Assembly: GCA_038063315.1 (NCBI GenBank)
Contig: JBBTVI010000012.1
Coordinates: 1-21,441 of the forward strand
Length of the DNA: 21,441 bases
Source: JBBTVI01 sp038063315
GTDB taxonomy: Bacteria > Patescibacteriota > Minisyncoccia > Sungbacterales > HO2-52-23
Direction: 5' to 3'
The stretch's first letter is position 1, and each line of letters opens with the position of its first letter. Under the pieces are notes generated by a model that made no database searches, was not told where the DNA came from, and saw nothing but the letters and a program-made list of their open reading frames with translations. Below are positions 14,484 to 21,439 of this stretch, in pieces. The translations under genes were made by a program, and so were the position numbers.

Positions 14484-15691
14484 TGAAGACGTCATATTCG
14501 GCAATAAACACTTACCTCACCTGCCCGCAGAAGTATAAATTCCAGGAGATAGACCGCATCCGCACCTCAAAATCGCGCGAAGCGCTCTTTGGGACGCTCA
14601 TTCATAACGCCCTTCAATATATGTTTCAGCGCGATCCCCTGTTCCCTACCCTGGACGAAGTGCTCGCGTTTTACCGCGCGCATTGGCCGCAAAAAGAGGT
14701 GTGGGCGCAGGATGCGGCGCACGACCCCTTGAGACGCGTCTGGACCGATGACGAAGAACAATTGCAGCTCAACGAAGGAATAAAAATGCTGACGCGCTTC
14801 TACGAGAAAAACCCGCCGTGGACTTTCTCAGTCGTAGATCTGGAAGCTAAATTCGAGGTTGTCCTCCAGGACGCAAAAACCGGAGACACCCACATCCTTT
14901 CTGGAAAGATTGACCGCATTGACAAACGACCGGACGGCACGTATGAGATTATTGATTATAAAACAGGCAAACGGATGCCGTCGCAGGATGCGGTCGAAAA
15001 GGATTTGCAGCTCTCGCTCTACGCTCTTGGCCTCCAAAAAAAATGGCCGCATATTCCCGCGGAGAAAATCACAATGAGTTTGTATTATCTCAAACACGGC
15101 GAGAAACTGAGCACGTCATCGGCCGCGGAGAAAAACGAACGCACCACAGCATATCTCCTGGACCAAATCGAGACAATCGAAAAACATAAAAAAGGCGAAA
15201 AACCGTTTGAACCCATGCCCGGGCCGCTTTGCAACTGGTGCGCGTACCGACCGATATGCCCGGCGTGGAAACATCTTTACAGAAAGAGTAAAGAGTCGGG
15301 AGTAAAGAGTAAAGATGATATAGAGGAATATATCAACCAATACTTTGCGCTGAGTAAGGAAAAAAAAGAAAAAGAGGCGCGGCTTGGCGAGATACAAAAC
15401 GCCATCAAACAATACATGGAACTGGAAGGCGTTACGCGGGTCTTCAGCGATGCCGGGGCACTCTCCAAAAAAACAATCGCGCGCTACCAGTACGACATGG
15501 ATAAAATCAAAGGCATCCTCTCCCCTATCGGCAAATGGGAGGAAATCCTCAAAGCGGACGAAACAAAACTCAAAAAAATTCTCCGCGAACTTCCGGAGAA
15601 CGCACGCGTCGCAATAACCGCCAGCCGCAGCGTCAGTAAAGAATACACTGTCTTGACCGCATCAGCGAAAAAAATCGAGACGGGAGAATGA
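14483..15691 (+). CDS. PD-(D/E)XK nuclease with Fe-S cluster motif (RecB/Cas4-like)
   Basis: A 402-aa predicted DNA exonuclease. The N-terminal SYSAINTYLTCPQKYKF carries Cys14. CNWCAYRPICPAW carries Cys250, Cys253 and Cys259; together these give the four-Cys iron-sulfur cluster typical of AddB, Cas4 and Dna2 nucleases. Nuclease core: His41 (GTLIHNALQ), Asp144 (GKIDRID), the IIDYKTGK motif with Asp158 and Lys160, and motif QLSLYALG (176-183). All catalytic residues are present. The C-terminus (about 270-402) is an extra, mostly helical region (KEKKEKEARLGEIQNAIKQY) beyond the compact nuclease. No CRISPR array or helicase gene is nearby, so a DNA-repair role is more likely than Cas4. An upstream in-frame ATG (14471) exists; 14483 fits the conserved N-terminus and the promoter better. 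Confidence 0.87.
   Translation: MKTSYSAINTYLTCPQKYKFQEIDRIRTSKSREALFGTLIHNALQYMFQRDPLFPTLDEVLAFYRAHWPQKEVWAQDAAHDPLRRVWTDDEEQLQLNEGIKMLTRFYEKNPPWTFSVVDLEAKFEVVLQDAKTGDTHILSGKIDRIDKRPDGTYEIIDYKTGKRMPSQDAVEKDLQLSLYALGLQKKWPHIPAEKITMSLYYLKHGEKLSTSSAAEKNERTTAYLLDQIETIEKHKKGEKPFEPMPGPLCNWCAYRPICPAWKHLYRKSKESGVKSKDDIEEYINQYFALSKEKKEKEARLGEIQNAIKQYMELEGVTRVFSDAGALSKKTIARYQYDMDKIKGILSPIGKWEEILKADETKLKKILRELPENARVAITASRSVSKEYTVLTASAKKIETGE
15286..15310 (+). repeat. Direct repeat GAGTAAAGAGT inside the nuclease gene
   Basis: GAGTAAAGAGT occurs at 15286-15296 and again at 15300-15310, encoding a KSKESGVKSK segment between the Fe-S motif and the C-terminal region. It looks like a small in-frame expansion in a linker. 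Confidence 0.7.
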
Positions 15692-15703
15692 TGCGTTAAG
15701 TTG

Positions 15704-15735
15704 AAAAAACGGCGGGCTTTCCGGAGAAAGCCCGC
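15704..15735 (-). terminator. Intrinsic terminator for the minus-strand genes, convergent with the nuclease
   Basis: GCGGGCTTTC (15712-15721) and GAAAGCCCGC (15726-15735) form a perfect 10-bp stem with a CGGA loop. On the minus strand T6 (15709-15704) follows two bases later. On the plus strand there is no T-tract, though the hairpin may still help end the nuclease transcript, whose stop lies 20 nt upstream. Confidence 0.85.
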
Positions 15736-15745
15736 TCGAATGCCC

Positions 15746-16075
15746 TTATTTAATGGTGGAAAAGCACTTTTCTTCAAAAATTTTCAGCGTACCGCCGTCC
15801 GATCGGATCTCAATTCTCCCATTTTTTTTAAGGATAACCTCATTGCACGAATAAAGTATTGTCCCGCTCATTCCATCTTCATCGCGTGTCCTAAATTGCA
15901 GAGCAATTGATCGAGGATTTCTCGAATCGATCCATATTTCGAGTTTATTGCCGAATTGATCATCTGCTTTAATACCCGTAAAAATACGGCATGGGCCATG
16001 TTCTCTTTCGGTGCATGTCATACCCAAATGGCGAAAAATCCGAATCGCCGTATGCTCGCCACTAATCCATTTCAT
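15746..16075 (-). CDS. Hypothetical protein, unknown
   Basis: A 109-aa protein I do not recognise. It has no signal peptide or membrane segment. The C-terminal half alternates hydrophobic and charged residues (ALQFRTRDEDG, EVILKKNGRIEIRSDGG), suggesting beta structure. It contains three Cys and three His in no clear metal motif. GAAGG about 10 nt before the ATG supports the start. It follows the Ada-like membrane protein by 33 nt on the same strand and ends 10 nt before a terminator stem. The region is more AT-rich than neighbouring genes, a possible sign of separate origin. Confidence 0.65.
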   Translation of the reverse strand: MKWISGEHTAIRIFRHLGMTCTEREHGPCRIFTGIKADDQFGNKLEIWIDSRNPRSIALQFRTRDEDGMSGTILYSCNEVILKKNGRIEIRSDGGTLKIFEEKCFSTIK

Positions 16076-16108
16076 TCATTTTTCCCTTCAGAAAATTATC
16101 AAGGTGCT

Positions 16109-16534
16109 TTATTCCATCCCCGGACAATTTTTTGCCGGGCGATACCCTTTTTGCTCCGCATCGGCCGCAGTGTCAAACCATATTTTATTATCCTCCCTGA
16201 TTTTTAGGGCTCCCGGGCACCACGGAAAATGATACGCCGATCCGCTCTTTGACGCCACATATCGTCCATCGGCGCGCAGTAACGCCGTCCCAGCGGCCCC
16301 GGAATTTCCCCTCCCGCCTATAGTATTGCCGCTTCCCGCAATCGTGGAACTCGCGCGCGATACCGACGACGGAGCATTTTCAAAGGTAATCGGCTCCTTT
16401 TCCGGCCAAAGAACGGACAGCCGCCCCAGTCCGAAACTCAGAAGACCCACGAGAAAGATGACTGCGGCGATATAGACATCGGATTGATTCTCAATGATCC
16501 AGGCCTTGATTTTTGAATAATACTGCGGTATCAT
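16109..16534 (-). CDS. Membrane-anchored protein with Ada-like zinc-binding C-terminal domain
   Basis: A 141-aa protein. Residues about 19-42 (DVYIAAVIFLVGLLSFGLGR) form one transmembrane segment. Residues about 45-90 are a Ser/Gly-rich linker. The C-terminus, YVASKSGSAYHFPWCPGA, then IWFDTAADAEQKGYRPAKNC, matches the pattern of the Ada metal-binding domain (VASKxxxxYHxPxC ... F.S..EA...GY.PC..C), with His and two Cys as likely ligands. The domain is found as an add-on in many proteins, so the specific role is unknown. The ATG at 16534 is preferred to an upstream GTG at 16552, though neither has a clear Shine-Dalgarno. It is first in a two-gene minus-strand unit and divergent from rpmA across repeat D. 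Confidence 0.75.
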   Translation of the reverse strand: MIPQYYSKIKAWIIENQSDVYIAAVIFLVGLLSFGLGRLSVLWPEKEPITFENAPSSVSRASSTIAGSGNTIGGRGNSGAAGTALLRADGRYVASKSGSAYHFPWCPGALKIREDNKIWFDTAADAEQKGYRPAKNCPGME

Positions 16535-16577
16535 GTTAAAAGGGTAAAACACAAGTCGGAAAATGTAAAATAGGGTT

Positions 16578-16726
16578 TATGTAACCCCACACATGCGTCA
16601 TTGCGAGCGACCCCGAGTCTGTCGAGGGGGCGCGCGGCAATCCAGGCGTTCTGGATTGCTTCGTCGTCTGACTCCTCGCAATGACGCATATAGCGACAGT
16701 CGTGATAAGACTGTGAGAGGTTACAT
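16578..16726. repeat. Dispersed hairpin repeat, copy D, with outer arms
   Basis: The core runs from GTCATTGCGAG (16596-16606) to CTCGCAATGAC (16674-16684) with inner arms GCAATCCA / TGGATTGC. Outside it, ATGTAACCCCACACA (16578-16592) and TGTGAGAGGTTACAT (16712-16726) are reverse complements at 13 of 15 positions. The element fills the divergent gap between the Ada-like gene and rpmA, and its right outer arm overlaps the likely rpmA promoter. Confidence 0.85.
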
Positions 16727-16735
16727 TCTCTTTCA
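16722..16735 (+). promoter_or_regulatory. Possible -10 box and leaderless start of rpmA
   Basis: TACATT (16722-16727) is a 4/6 -10 match eight bases before the ATG at 16735. The only Shine-Dalgarno-like sequence, GAGAGG, ends 14 nt upstream of the ATG, too far for normal use. No -35 is recognisable. The box lies in the right outer arm of repeat D. Confidence 0.3.
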
Positions 16736-17016
16736 TGGCACATACAAAAAGCGCGGGGACGACAAAGAACGGCCGCGACTCGCAGCCAAAATATTTAGGG
16801 GTTAAGAAGTACGCCGGAGAACGCGTCCGTTGCGGCAATATTTTGATACGCCAGCGCGGCTCAAAATTCCTCGCGGGCGAGGGAGTCGGACACGGAAACG
16901 ATGATACGCTTTTTGCGCTTCGCGCCGGCGTTGTTCAGTTTCTGACAAAGAAGAAAATTCGCTTTGACGGTTCACGGCGCAAGGTCAAAGTAGTGAATGT
17001 TCTTTCAACCGGATAA
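16735..17016 (+). CDS. rpmA: 50S ribosomal protein bL27
   Basis: A 93-aa ribosomal protein whose N-terminus reaches toward the peptidyl-transferase centre. The sequence MAHTKSAGTTKNGRDSQPKY, then LGVKKYAGERV, GNILIRQRG, FLAGEGVGHGNDDTLFAL and GVVQF are family hallmarks. Mature-type MAH... is encoded directly, without the cleaved N-terminal extension seen in Firmicutes. bL21 (rplU), its usual partner, is not adjacent. Its own terminator follows at once, so it seems to be a single-gene unit. Confidence 0.95.
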   Translation: MAHTKSAGTTKNGRDSQPKYLGVKKYAGERVRCGNILIRQRGSKFLAGEGVGHGNDDTLFALRAGVVQFLTKKKIRFDGSRRKVKVVNVLSTG

Positions 17017-17045
17017 GACCTTTGGCAAAAGGTCTTTAGTTTTTT
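17015..17045 (+). terminator. Intrinsic terminator after rpmA
   Basis: AAGACCTTT (17015-17023) and AAAGGTCTT (17028-17036) pair around a GGCA loop, followed by TAG and T6 (17040-17045). The stem begins within the rpmA stop codon. Confidence 0.88.
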
Positions 17046-17070
17046 AACACTTCGATAGGGAGGTTCTCCA

Positions 17071-17709
17071 GTGAAACGCCAATGGAAGTTTTTAGGATAC
17101 GACCACGCGACGGTCTGCGTGACAAACATCGAAGGCGTTGTCAATTTTTATGTCGAGACAATGGGAGCGGTTGTCGTGTACCGGAATCCGGATACGAATC
17201 CCCTCGGAAAATCGAGCATGGTCCTTTACGGACTCGCTCTCGACAATACTTTGCTCGCAATCGCCCAAGGCATTGACCGCGAAGAGATTGCGCATCCGAC
17301 GCGTTTTGTCGAGCGCCACGGATACCATGCCTACCAGCATATCGCAATCCGCGTGGATAATATAGATGCATTCATTACAGCTATGCAAAGTAAAGGCGTG
17401 CAATTCCTGAGTCCCCTATATGAACGAACGGATCCATTCGGCAAAGTCAAACAAATCTTTGCCCTTCCCTTTGATCCGTTCATCAACCCCGAGGCCGCGC
17501 CTTTCTATGAATATGTGGAGCGTCCGCCGGACTGGTCTCTCAAAAAACTGGTCGCGCGGACGCGTCGCGGCCTGCAACCGGATATTTTTTCCGATACTGC
17601 GGCCGAGAAGCTCTTCGACGCCATTCAGCATGCTGGATATGACCGACCCGTCGGCTCATTCTTCGGCGACAACTTTTTCGCCGCCGAGGAACTATCCCTT
17701 GGATCCTAA
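17071..17709 (+). CDS. VOC-family dioxygenase-like protein (HPPD-like)
   Basis: A 212-aa vicinal-oxygen-chelate protein, closest in pattern to the C-terminal half of 4-hydroxyphenylpyruvate dioxygenase. Metal ligands can be placed at His12 (GYDHATVCV), His90 (AYQHIAIRV) and Glu147 (FYEYVER), the two-His-one-carboxylate set. VTNIEGVVNFYVETMGAVVV is a typical VOC first strand and helix. The C-terminal tail (about 155-212) is not typical. HPPD itself has about 350 residues with two VOC repeats, so a full tyrosine-degradation enzyme is unlikely and the substrate is unknown. The start is a GTG with a strong Shine-Dalgarno (AGGGAGG, about 8 nt upstream). It is a single gene flanked by terminators. 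Confidence 0.78.
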   Translation: MKRQWKFLGYDHATVCVTNIEGVVNFYVETMGAVVVYRNPDTNPLGKSSMVLYGLALDNTLLAIAQGIDREEIAHPTRFVERHGYHAYQHIAIRVDNIDAFITAMQSKGVQFLSPLYERTDPFGKVKQIFALPFDPFINPEAAPFYEYVERPPDWSLKKLVARTRRGLQPDIFSDTAAEKLFDAIQHAGYDRPVGSFFGDNFFAAEELSLGS

Positions 17710-17715
17710 CACAGT

Positions 17716-17754
17716 AAATGGATGCTGCTCTCGCATCCATTTTTTTTATTTTTC
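17716..17754 (+). terminator. Intrinsic terminator between convergent VOC gene and pyrG
   Basis: AAATGGATGC (17716-17725) and GCATCCATTT (17733-17742) pair around TGCTCTC, followed by a long T-rich tract (T9, then ATTTTT). It runs into the 3' end of pyrG, whose stop is at 17746. On the minus strand the T-tract is weak, so it mainly serves the plus-strand gene. Confidence 0.9.
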
Positions 17755-19386
17755 TCTTCGCCGGATTGCCGCCGCGATAAACGCCCGAAACAACGGATGC
17801 GGATGAAGAGGCCGGGACTTGAGTTCCGGATGAAACTGCGTGCCCACGAAAAACGGGTGATCCTTGAGCTCTATAATCTCCACAAGATTCCGCTCGGGAT
17901 TGACGCCCGCCACAATCAAACCGTCCGCTTCCAGTTTTTCCCGGAAACCATTATTCACTTCAAAACGATGCCGGTGCCGTTCCGAAATGTCCGTCTGGCG
18001 GTACGCACGCAAACTCAACGTCTTTGTTTTAACGCGGCAGGGGTATGCGCCAAGCCGCATGGAGCCGCCGATGCGTTTCTCCCGGATATTAATAAGTTGT
18101 TCCGGCAAAGTATCTATGACCGGATGCGGAGTCATCGGGTCCACTTCCGTGGTATGGGCCTTCGTGAGGCCGGAGACGTGCCGGGCGAATTCCACCACCG
18201 CGAGCTGCAAACCGTAGCATAACCCAAGATACGGAATTTTATTCTCGCGGCAATACCGGATTGCAACGATTTTCCCCTCAACGCCCCGGCTCCCAAACCC
18301 GCCAGGCACAATGATCCCGTCGTAGACCGCTAATTCCGAAAGCGCCTTTGGAGTTTTTTCATATTCTTCGGCATCGAGCCACGTGATATCAGGACTCCGT
18401 CCCACGCGCCAACTCGCGTGCTTGATCGCTTCAATGACGGAAATATACGCGTCCGCAAGCGTAAATGCGCCGGTCGCGAAATACTTCCCGATAATGCCGA
18501 TTTTGACCGGCCTGGCCCCGAAAGAACGTTCAATCCGGCGCGTCAGCGCCCGCCACTCAATAAGATCCCGTCTCCGTGGCCTCATGCCAAACTTCTTCAG
18601 AATCCGGTCCCCCAGGCGGTCTTTCTCAAAGTTGATCGGCACCTCGTAGATATACCGGACATCCGGCGCCGAGATGACGTCCTCTTCCGAAACATTGCAA
18701 AAGACGCCGATTTTTTTCTTCCGCGGCTCATCTATCGGAACGGGCGCGCGCGCAATAATGATGTCCGGCTGGATCCCCGCATAATTGAGGGAACGCACCG
18801 CATACTGCGTGGGCTTGGTCTTCATCTCGCCGATTTTCTCCGGAACAGGCAGGTAACTGACCAAAATAAAAAGGACGCTCTTCGAATCCTTCAATTTCAT
18901 CATGCGTCCTGCCTCCAAAAAAAGCGCATTTTGGTACTCCCCCACTGTCCCGCCGATCTCGACAAGCACGACATCGGCTGCCGCCTTTTTCGCCGCAACG
19001 TGCAGCCGGCGGATGACCTCTTCCGGCACATGCGGAACCACCTCGACGCACTTGCCGCCATACTCATGCCTCCGCTCGCGCTCAATGATCGTCCGGTACA
19101 CAGACCCGGTTGTCATGTAATTATCTTTGGGGATATCCGCATCAAGGAACCGTTCGTAATTTCCGATATCCTGATCGCACTCAAGACCCTCGTCCGTCAC
19201 GAAGACCTCACCGTGCTCCACGGGATTCATTGTTCCCGCGTCAACATTGATATAGGGGTCAATCTTGACTGCGGTTACGCCAAATCCGCGGCTCTTGAGA
19301 ATGCGGCCGATGGACGAGGTCGCAACGCCCTTGCCGATGCCGGACATCACCCCGCCGCAGACAAAAATGTATTTTGCTTTTTTCAT
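17746..19386 (-). CDS. pyrG: CTP synthase
   Basis: A 546-aa cytoplasmic enzyme making CTP from UTP, ATP and glutamine. The N-terminal synthetase domain has the P-loop GGVMSGIGKG (11-20), DPYINVDAGTMNP (43-55), HGEVFVTDEG and VEIGGTVGE (142-150). The C-terminal class I glutamine amidotransferase domain has PGGFGSRG, the nucleophile Cys390 in GLCYGLQLAVVEFAR, and the His519/Glu521 pair in GTQFHPELKSRP. All three catalytic residues are present and length equals the family norm (about 545). The usual GVVSSLGKG is GVMSGIGKG here, a mild variant. It starts in an ATGA overlap with the rplI stop, so translation is likely coupled. Third gene of a minus-strand operon. Confidence 0.97.
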   Translation of the reverse strand: MKKAKYIFVCGGVMSGIGKGVATSSIGRILKSRGFGVTAVKIDPYINVDAGTMNPVEHGEVFVTDEGLECDQDIGNYERFLDADIPKDNYMTTGSVYRTIIERERRHEYGGKCVEVVPHVPEEVIRRLHVAAKKAAADVVLVEIGGTVGEYQNALFLEAGRMMKLKDSKSVLFILVSYLPVPEKIGEMKTKPTQYAVRSLNYAGIQPDIIIARAPVPIDEPRKKKIGVFCNVSEEDVISAPDVRYIYEVPINFEKDRLGDRILKKFGMRPRRRDLIEWRALTRRIERSFGARPVKIGIIGKYFATGAFTLADAYISVIEAIKHASWRVGRSPDITWLDAEEYEKTPKALSELAVYDGIIVPGGFGSRGVEGKIVAIRYCRENKIPYLGLCYGLQLAVVEFARHVSGLTKAHTTEVDPMTPHPVIDTLPEQLINIREKRIGGSMRLGAYPCRVKTKTLSLRAYRQTDISERHRHRFEVNNGFREKLEADGLIVAGVNPERNLVEIIELKDHPFFVGTQFHPELKSRPLHPHPLFRAFIAAAIRRREK

Positions 19387-19829
19387 GCCTCCGGTTCCAC
19401 AATGACTTTTATTGCGCTTTTTGCGCCGGAAGGAAATTGCACAGCCACCGCGTGCGCGCCCGTTGTTTTAATGGGTTTATCCAGATCAATCCATTCTTTT
19501 GCGATTGCGACTTTTTGTTTCTTTAATTCTTGCGCGATTTTTATGGCGCTGACCGCGCCGAACGTCTTATCCTTGTCTCCGGTCTTCATGGAAATATGGA
19601 CTTCCATCTGAGACAAACGCTCAGCCAGAATTTTTTCGGAATCCGCTGCGGCTGCGCGCGCACCCTCCCGCCGTTTCGCATCGCGGCTAATCTCCGAAAC
19701 AACCGACGGAGTCGCAATTTTCGCAAGACACCGCGGCAGGAGGAAATTACGCCCGAATCCTTCACGAACATCTTTGATGTCGCCTTTTCTTCCTATCTCC
19801 GGAATATCTTTAAGAAGAATAATTTTCAT
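19383..19829 (-). CDS. rplI: 50S ribosomal protein bL9
   Basis: A 148-aa ribosomal protein at the base of the L1 stalk. MKIILLKDIPEIGRKGDIKD and VREGFGRNFLLPRCLA are the conserved N-terminal domain. A charged linking helix follows (residues about 40-75), then the C-terminal domain (FGAVSAIKIAQELKKQ). The start is the ATG at 19829, giving the standard length (149 in E. coli); an in-frame extension upstream runs inside the protease gene and lacks family similarity. AAGGG 7 nt upstream serves as ribosome site. It begins 1 nt after the ctp stop and overlaps pyrG by ATGA. Confidence 0.95.
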   Translation of the reverse strand: MKIILLKDIPEIGRKGDIKDVREGFGRNFLLPRCLAKIATPSVVSEISRDAKRREGARAAAADSEKILAERLSQMEVHISMKTGDKDKTFGAVSAIKIAQELKKQKVAIAKEWIDLDKPIKTTGAHAVAVQFPSGAKSAIKVIVEPEA

Positions 19830-19830
19830 A

Positions 19831-21063
19831 CTACAACCCTTTAACAATCTCAATCCCCTTTTCCAGAATAACGTCTTTGCCATCAAGAACCGTCTCGCCG
19901 TTTTCGTCCTTCGGAATTTCAACCAAAATATCTGGCTCGATTCCTACTCCGTCAATCTCGTGGCCCTTGGGCGTCATCCATTTGGCGATCGTGACCTTGA
20001 GCGACGAGCCGTCCGACAGATCCTGCACCTCCTGCACCGAGCCCTTCCCGAATGTCTTACGGCCGACGAGTTTAATCCCCTTTATATCCCTAAGGGCTCC
20101 GGCGACGATTTCCGACGCGGACGCCGAACCCTCGTTAATCAAAATCACTGTCGGCACATCCTGCAGGAGCCGGTAGCCGCTCGAACGATACACATCCCCT
20201 TCTCCAGTAGCCAGACGCTCGCTCACAATCGTTTCTCCGGCCGGAACAAACCAACTGGCGATATCCACTGACACGGTTAGGAACCCGCCGGGATTGTTGC
20301 GGAGGTCCAAAATAAGACGCTTTGATCCAGATAAGAAGAACTCCTGCACCGCCCTGCGGAATTCATAAGCCGAATTTTGCGTGAATGTGTGAAGCGCAAT
20401 CACAAAAACGTCGTTTCCTTTCTTCTCGGTCGTGAGCACCGGAATCTTTATCACGTCCCGCGTAATCGTATAATCCTTCGTCGCATCCGTTGCCTCGCGG
20501 AAAACCTTGAGCGTCACCTGAGTCCCCGGTTCTCCGCGAATCAGCCGAACCGCTTCCTCCAGCGCCAGATCGGCCGTGGACGTTGCGCCGATCTGAAGAA
20601 TTTTATCCCCGGGCTTAAGACCTGATTTTTCCGCCGGGCTTCCTTTGATCGGAGAAATCACCGTCAGCACCGCTTTCCGGATTCCGATCTCCGCTCCGAT
20701 ACCTCCGAATGCGCCCGCGATATCCTCCTGGAACTGCTTGGTCTCTTCCTTCGGGAGATAAACCGTATAAGGATCGCCCACTCCGCGTACAAGCCCGGCA
20801 ATCGCGCCCTCAACCAGTTCTTTGCGGTCTATTTTCGCGCGGTCCACAAAGCGTTTCTCAACGCGTGACCAAACGTCCCAAAAAAGATTAAAGTCCATCT
20901 CCGCAAGGTCGGGTGGCGGCTGTTTCCCGATGACGGCCGCGACCCGCTCAATGGCCGGACGATTTTGAGCGCCATATAATGCGCCGACAAAAAAACTTGC
21001 CCCGACAATAGCAAGGGCCGCCGCAACGGAAACGATCTGGCGCGCGCGAGATCCGTGAATCAT
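19831..21063 (-). CDS. S41 C-terminal processing protease with PDZ domain
   Basis: A 410-aa membrane-anchored periplasm-side protease that trims or degrades proteins from the C-terminus (Ctp/Prc family). Residues about 8-32 are one hydrophobic anchor. The N-terminal cap helix is followed by a PDZ domain at about 111-193 (GGIGAEIGIR, SPAEKSGLKPGDKILQIG). The S41 core has RLILDLRNNPGG and INEGSASASEIVAGAL. The Ser-Lys dyad is Ser315 and Lys340 (FGKGSVQ), 25 residues apart as in CtpB and Prc. The start at 21063 is chosen over ATG 21069 because AGGA lies 7 nt before it. It is first in an operon with rplI and pyrG, with no obvious functional link. M23 endopeptidases such as the one at 10959 are known Ctp/Prc targets in other bacteria; that pairing is inference. 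Confidence 0.92.
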   Translation of the reverse strand: MIHGSRARQIVSVAAALAIVGASFFVGALYGAQNRPAIERVAAVIGKQPPPDLAEMDFNLFWDVWSRVEKRFVDRAKIDRKELVEGAIAGLVRGVGDPYTVYLPKEETKQFQEDIAGAFGGIGAEIGIRKAVLTVISPIKGSPAEKSGLKPGDKILQIGATSTADLALEEAVRLIRGEPGTQVTLKVFREATDATKDYTITRDVIKIPVLTTEKKGNDVFVIALHTFTQNSAYEFRRAVQEFFLSGSKRLILDLRNNPGGFLTVSVDIASWFVPAGETIVSERLATGEGDVYRSSGYRLLQDVPTVILINEGSASASEIVAGALRDIKGIKLVGRKTFGKGSVQEVQDLSDGSSLKVTIAKWMTPKGHEIDGVGIEPDILVEIPKDENGETVLDGKDVILEKGIEIVKGL

Positions 21064-21122
21064 AGTCATATCCTATACCTTTATATAGGAGGACGCAAAC
21101 GCGATATAAAAACCAATGTAGC

Positions 21123-21200
21123 TCTCGACTTCGCCGAGCAGTGCTCGGCTCCGCTCGAACAATATTCTTCGAGCGAGCGACCATAGGGAGCGAGTCGAGA
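21123..21200. repeat. Second-family inverted repeat F
   Basis: TCTCGACT at the left and AGTCGAGA at the right end pair, and inner arms GCTCGAA and TTCGAGC flank a CAATATTC loop. GAGCAGTGCTC is a further short palindrome inside the left arm. It lies between the protease gene and repeat E. Confidence 0.7.
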
Positions 21201-21224
21201 AATACCTTAGAAACCGTCTAAAAA

Positions 21225-21439
21225 GTCATTGCGAGGAGTCAGACGATCCTTCGCGGAGTTTATCCTGAGCGCAGTCGAAGGGCTCGGGACAGGCTCCGCA
21301 ATCCCCGGCTTCGCCAAGGCTACGCCGGGCGAGCAAAGCGGACGGGTTAGATAGAATAGGCTGCTTGTCCGCCGTAGCTTCAGCGGAGGCGGAGATTGCC
21401 GCGCGCCCCCTCGACAGACTCGGGGTCGCTCGCAATGAC
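21225..21439. repeat. Dispersed hairpin repeat, copy E, with extra modules in the loop
   Basis: GTCATTGCGAG (21225-21235) and CTCGCAATGAC (21429-21439) are the arms. The left half is nearly identical to copy B over about 75 nt, including the TCCTGAGC...GTCGAAGGG module. Between the halves are two other GC-rich modules, GGCTTCGCCAAGGCTACGCC and GTCCGCCGTAGCTTCAGCGG, each partly self-complementary. AAACCGTCTAAAAA just before it is the reverse complement of the sequence after copy B. The gap 21070-21441 holds no gene. Confidence 0.85.

Noticed and set aside
18418..19611. A 397-codon open frame antisense to pyrG and rplI
   Set aside because: It covers the conserved CTP synthase region in the other strand and has no motif, start signal or plausible composition.
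19830..19922. N-terminal extension of bL9 into the protease gene
   Set aside because: The family begins with MKIILLKD at 19829, which also has a ribosome site and gives normal length.
10792..21439. CRISPR array made of the GTCATTGCGAG repeats
   Set aside because: Copies are kilobases apart, in both orientations and of unequal length, with no regular spacers. The Fe-S nuclease is not evidence for CRISPR without Cas1/Cas2.
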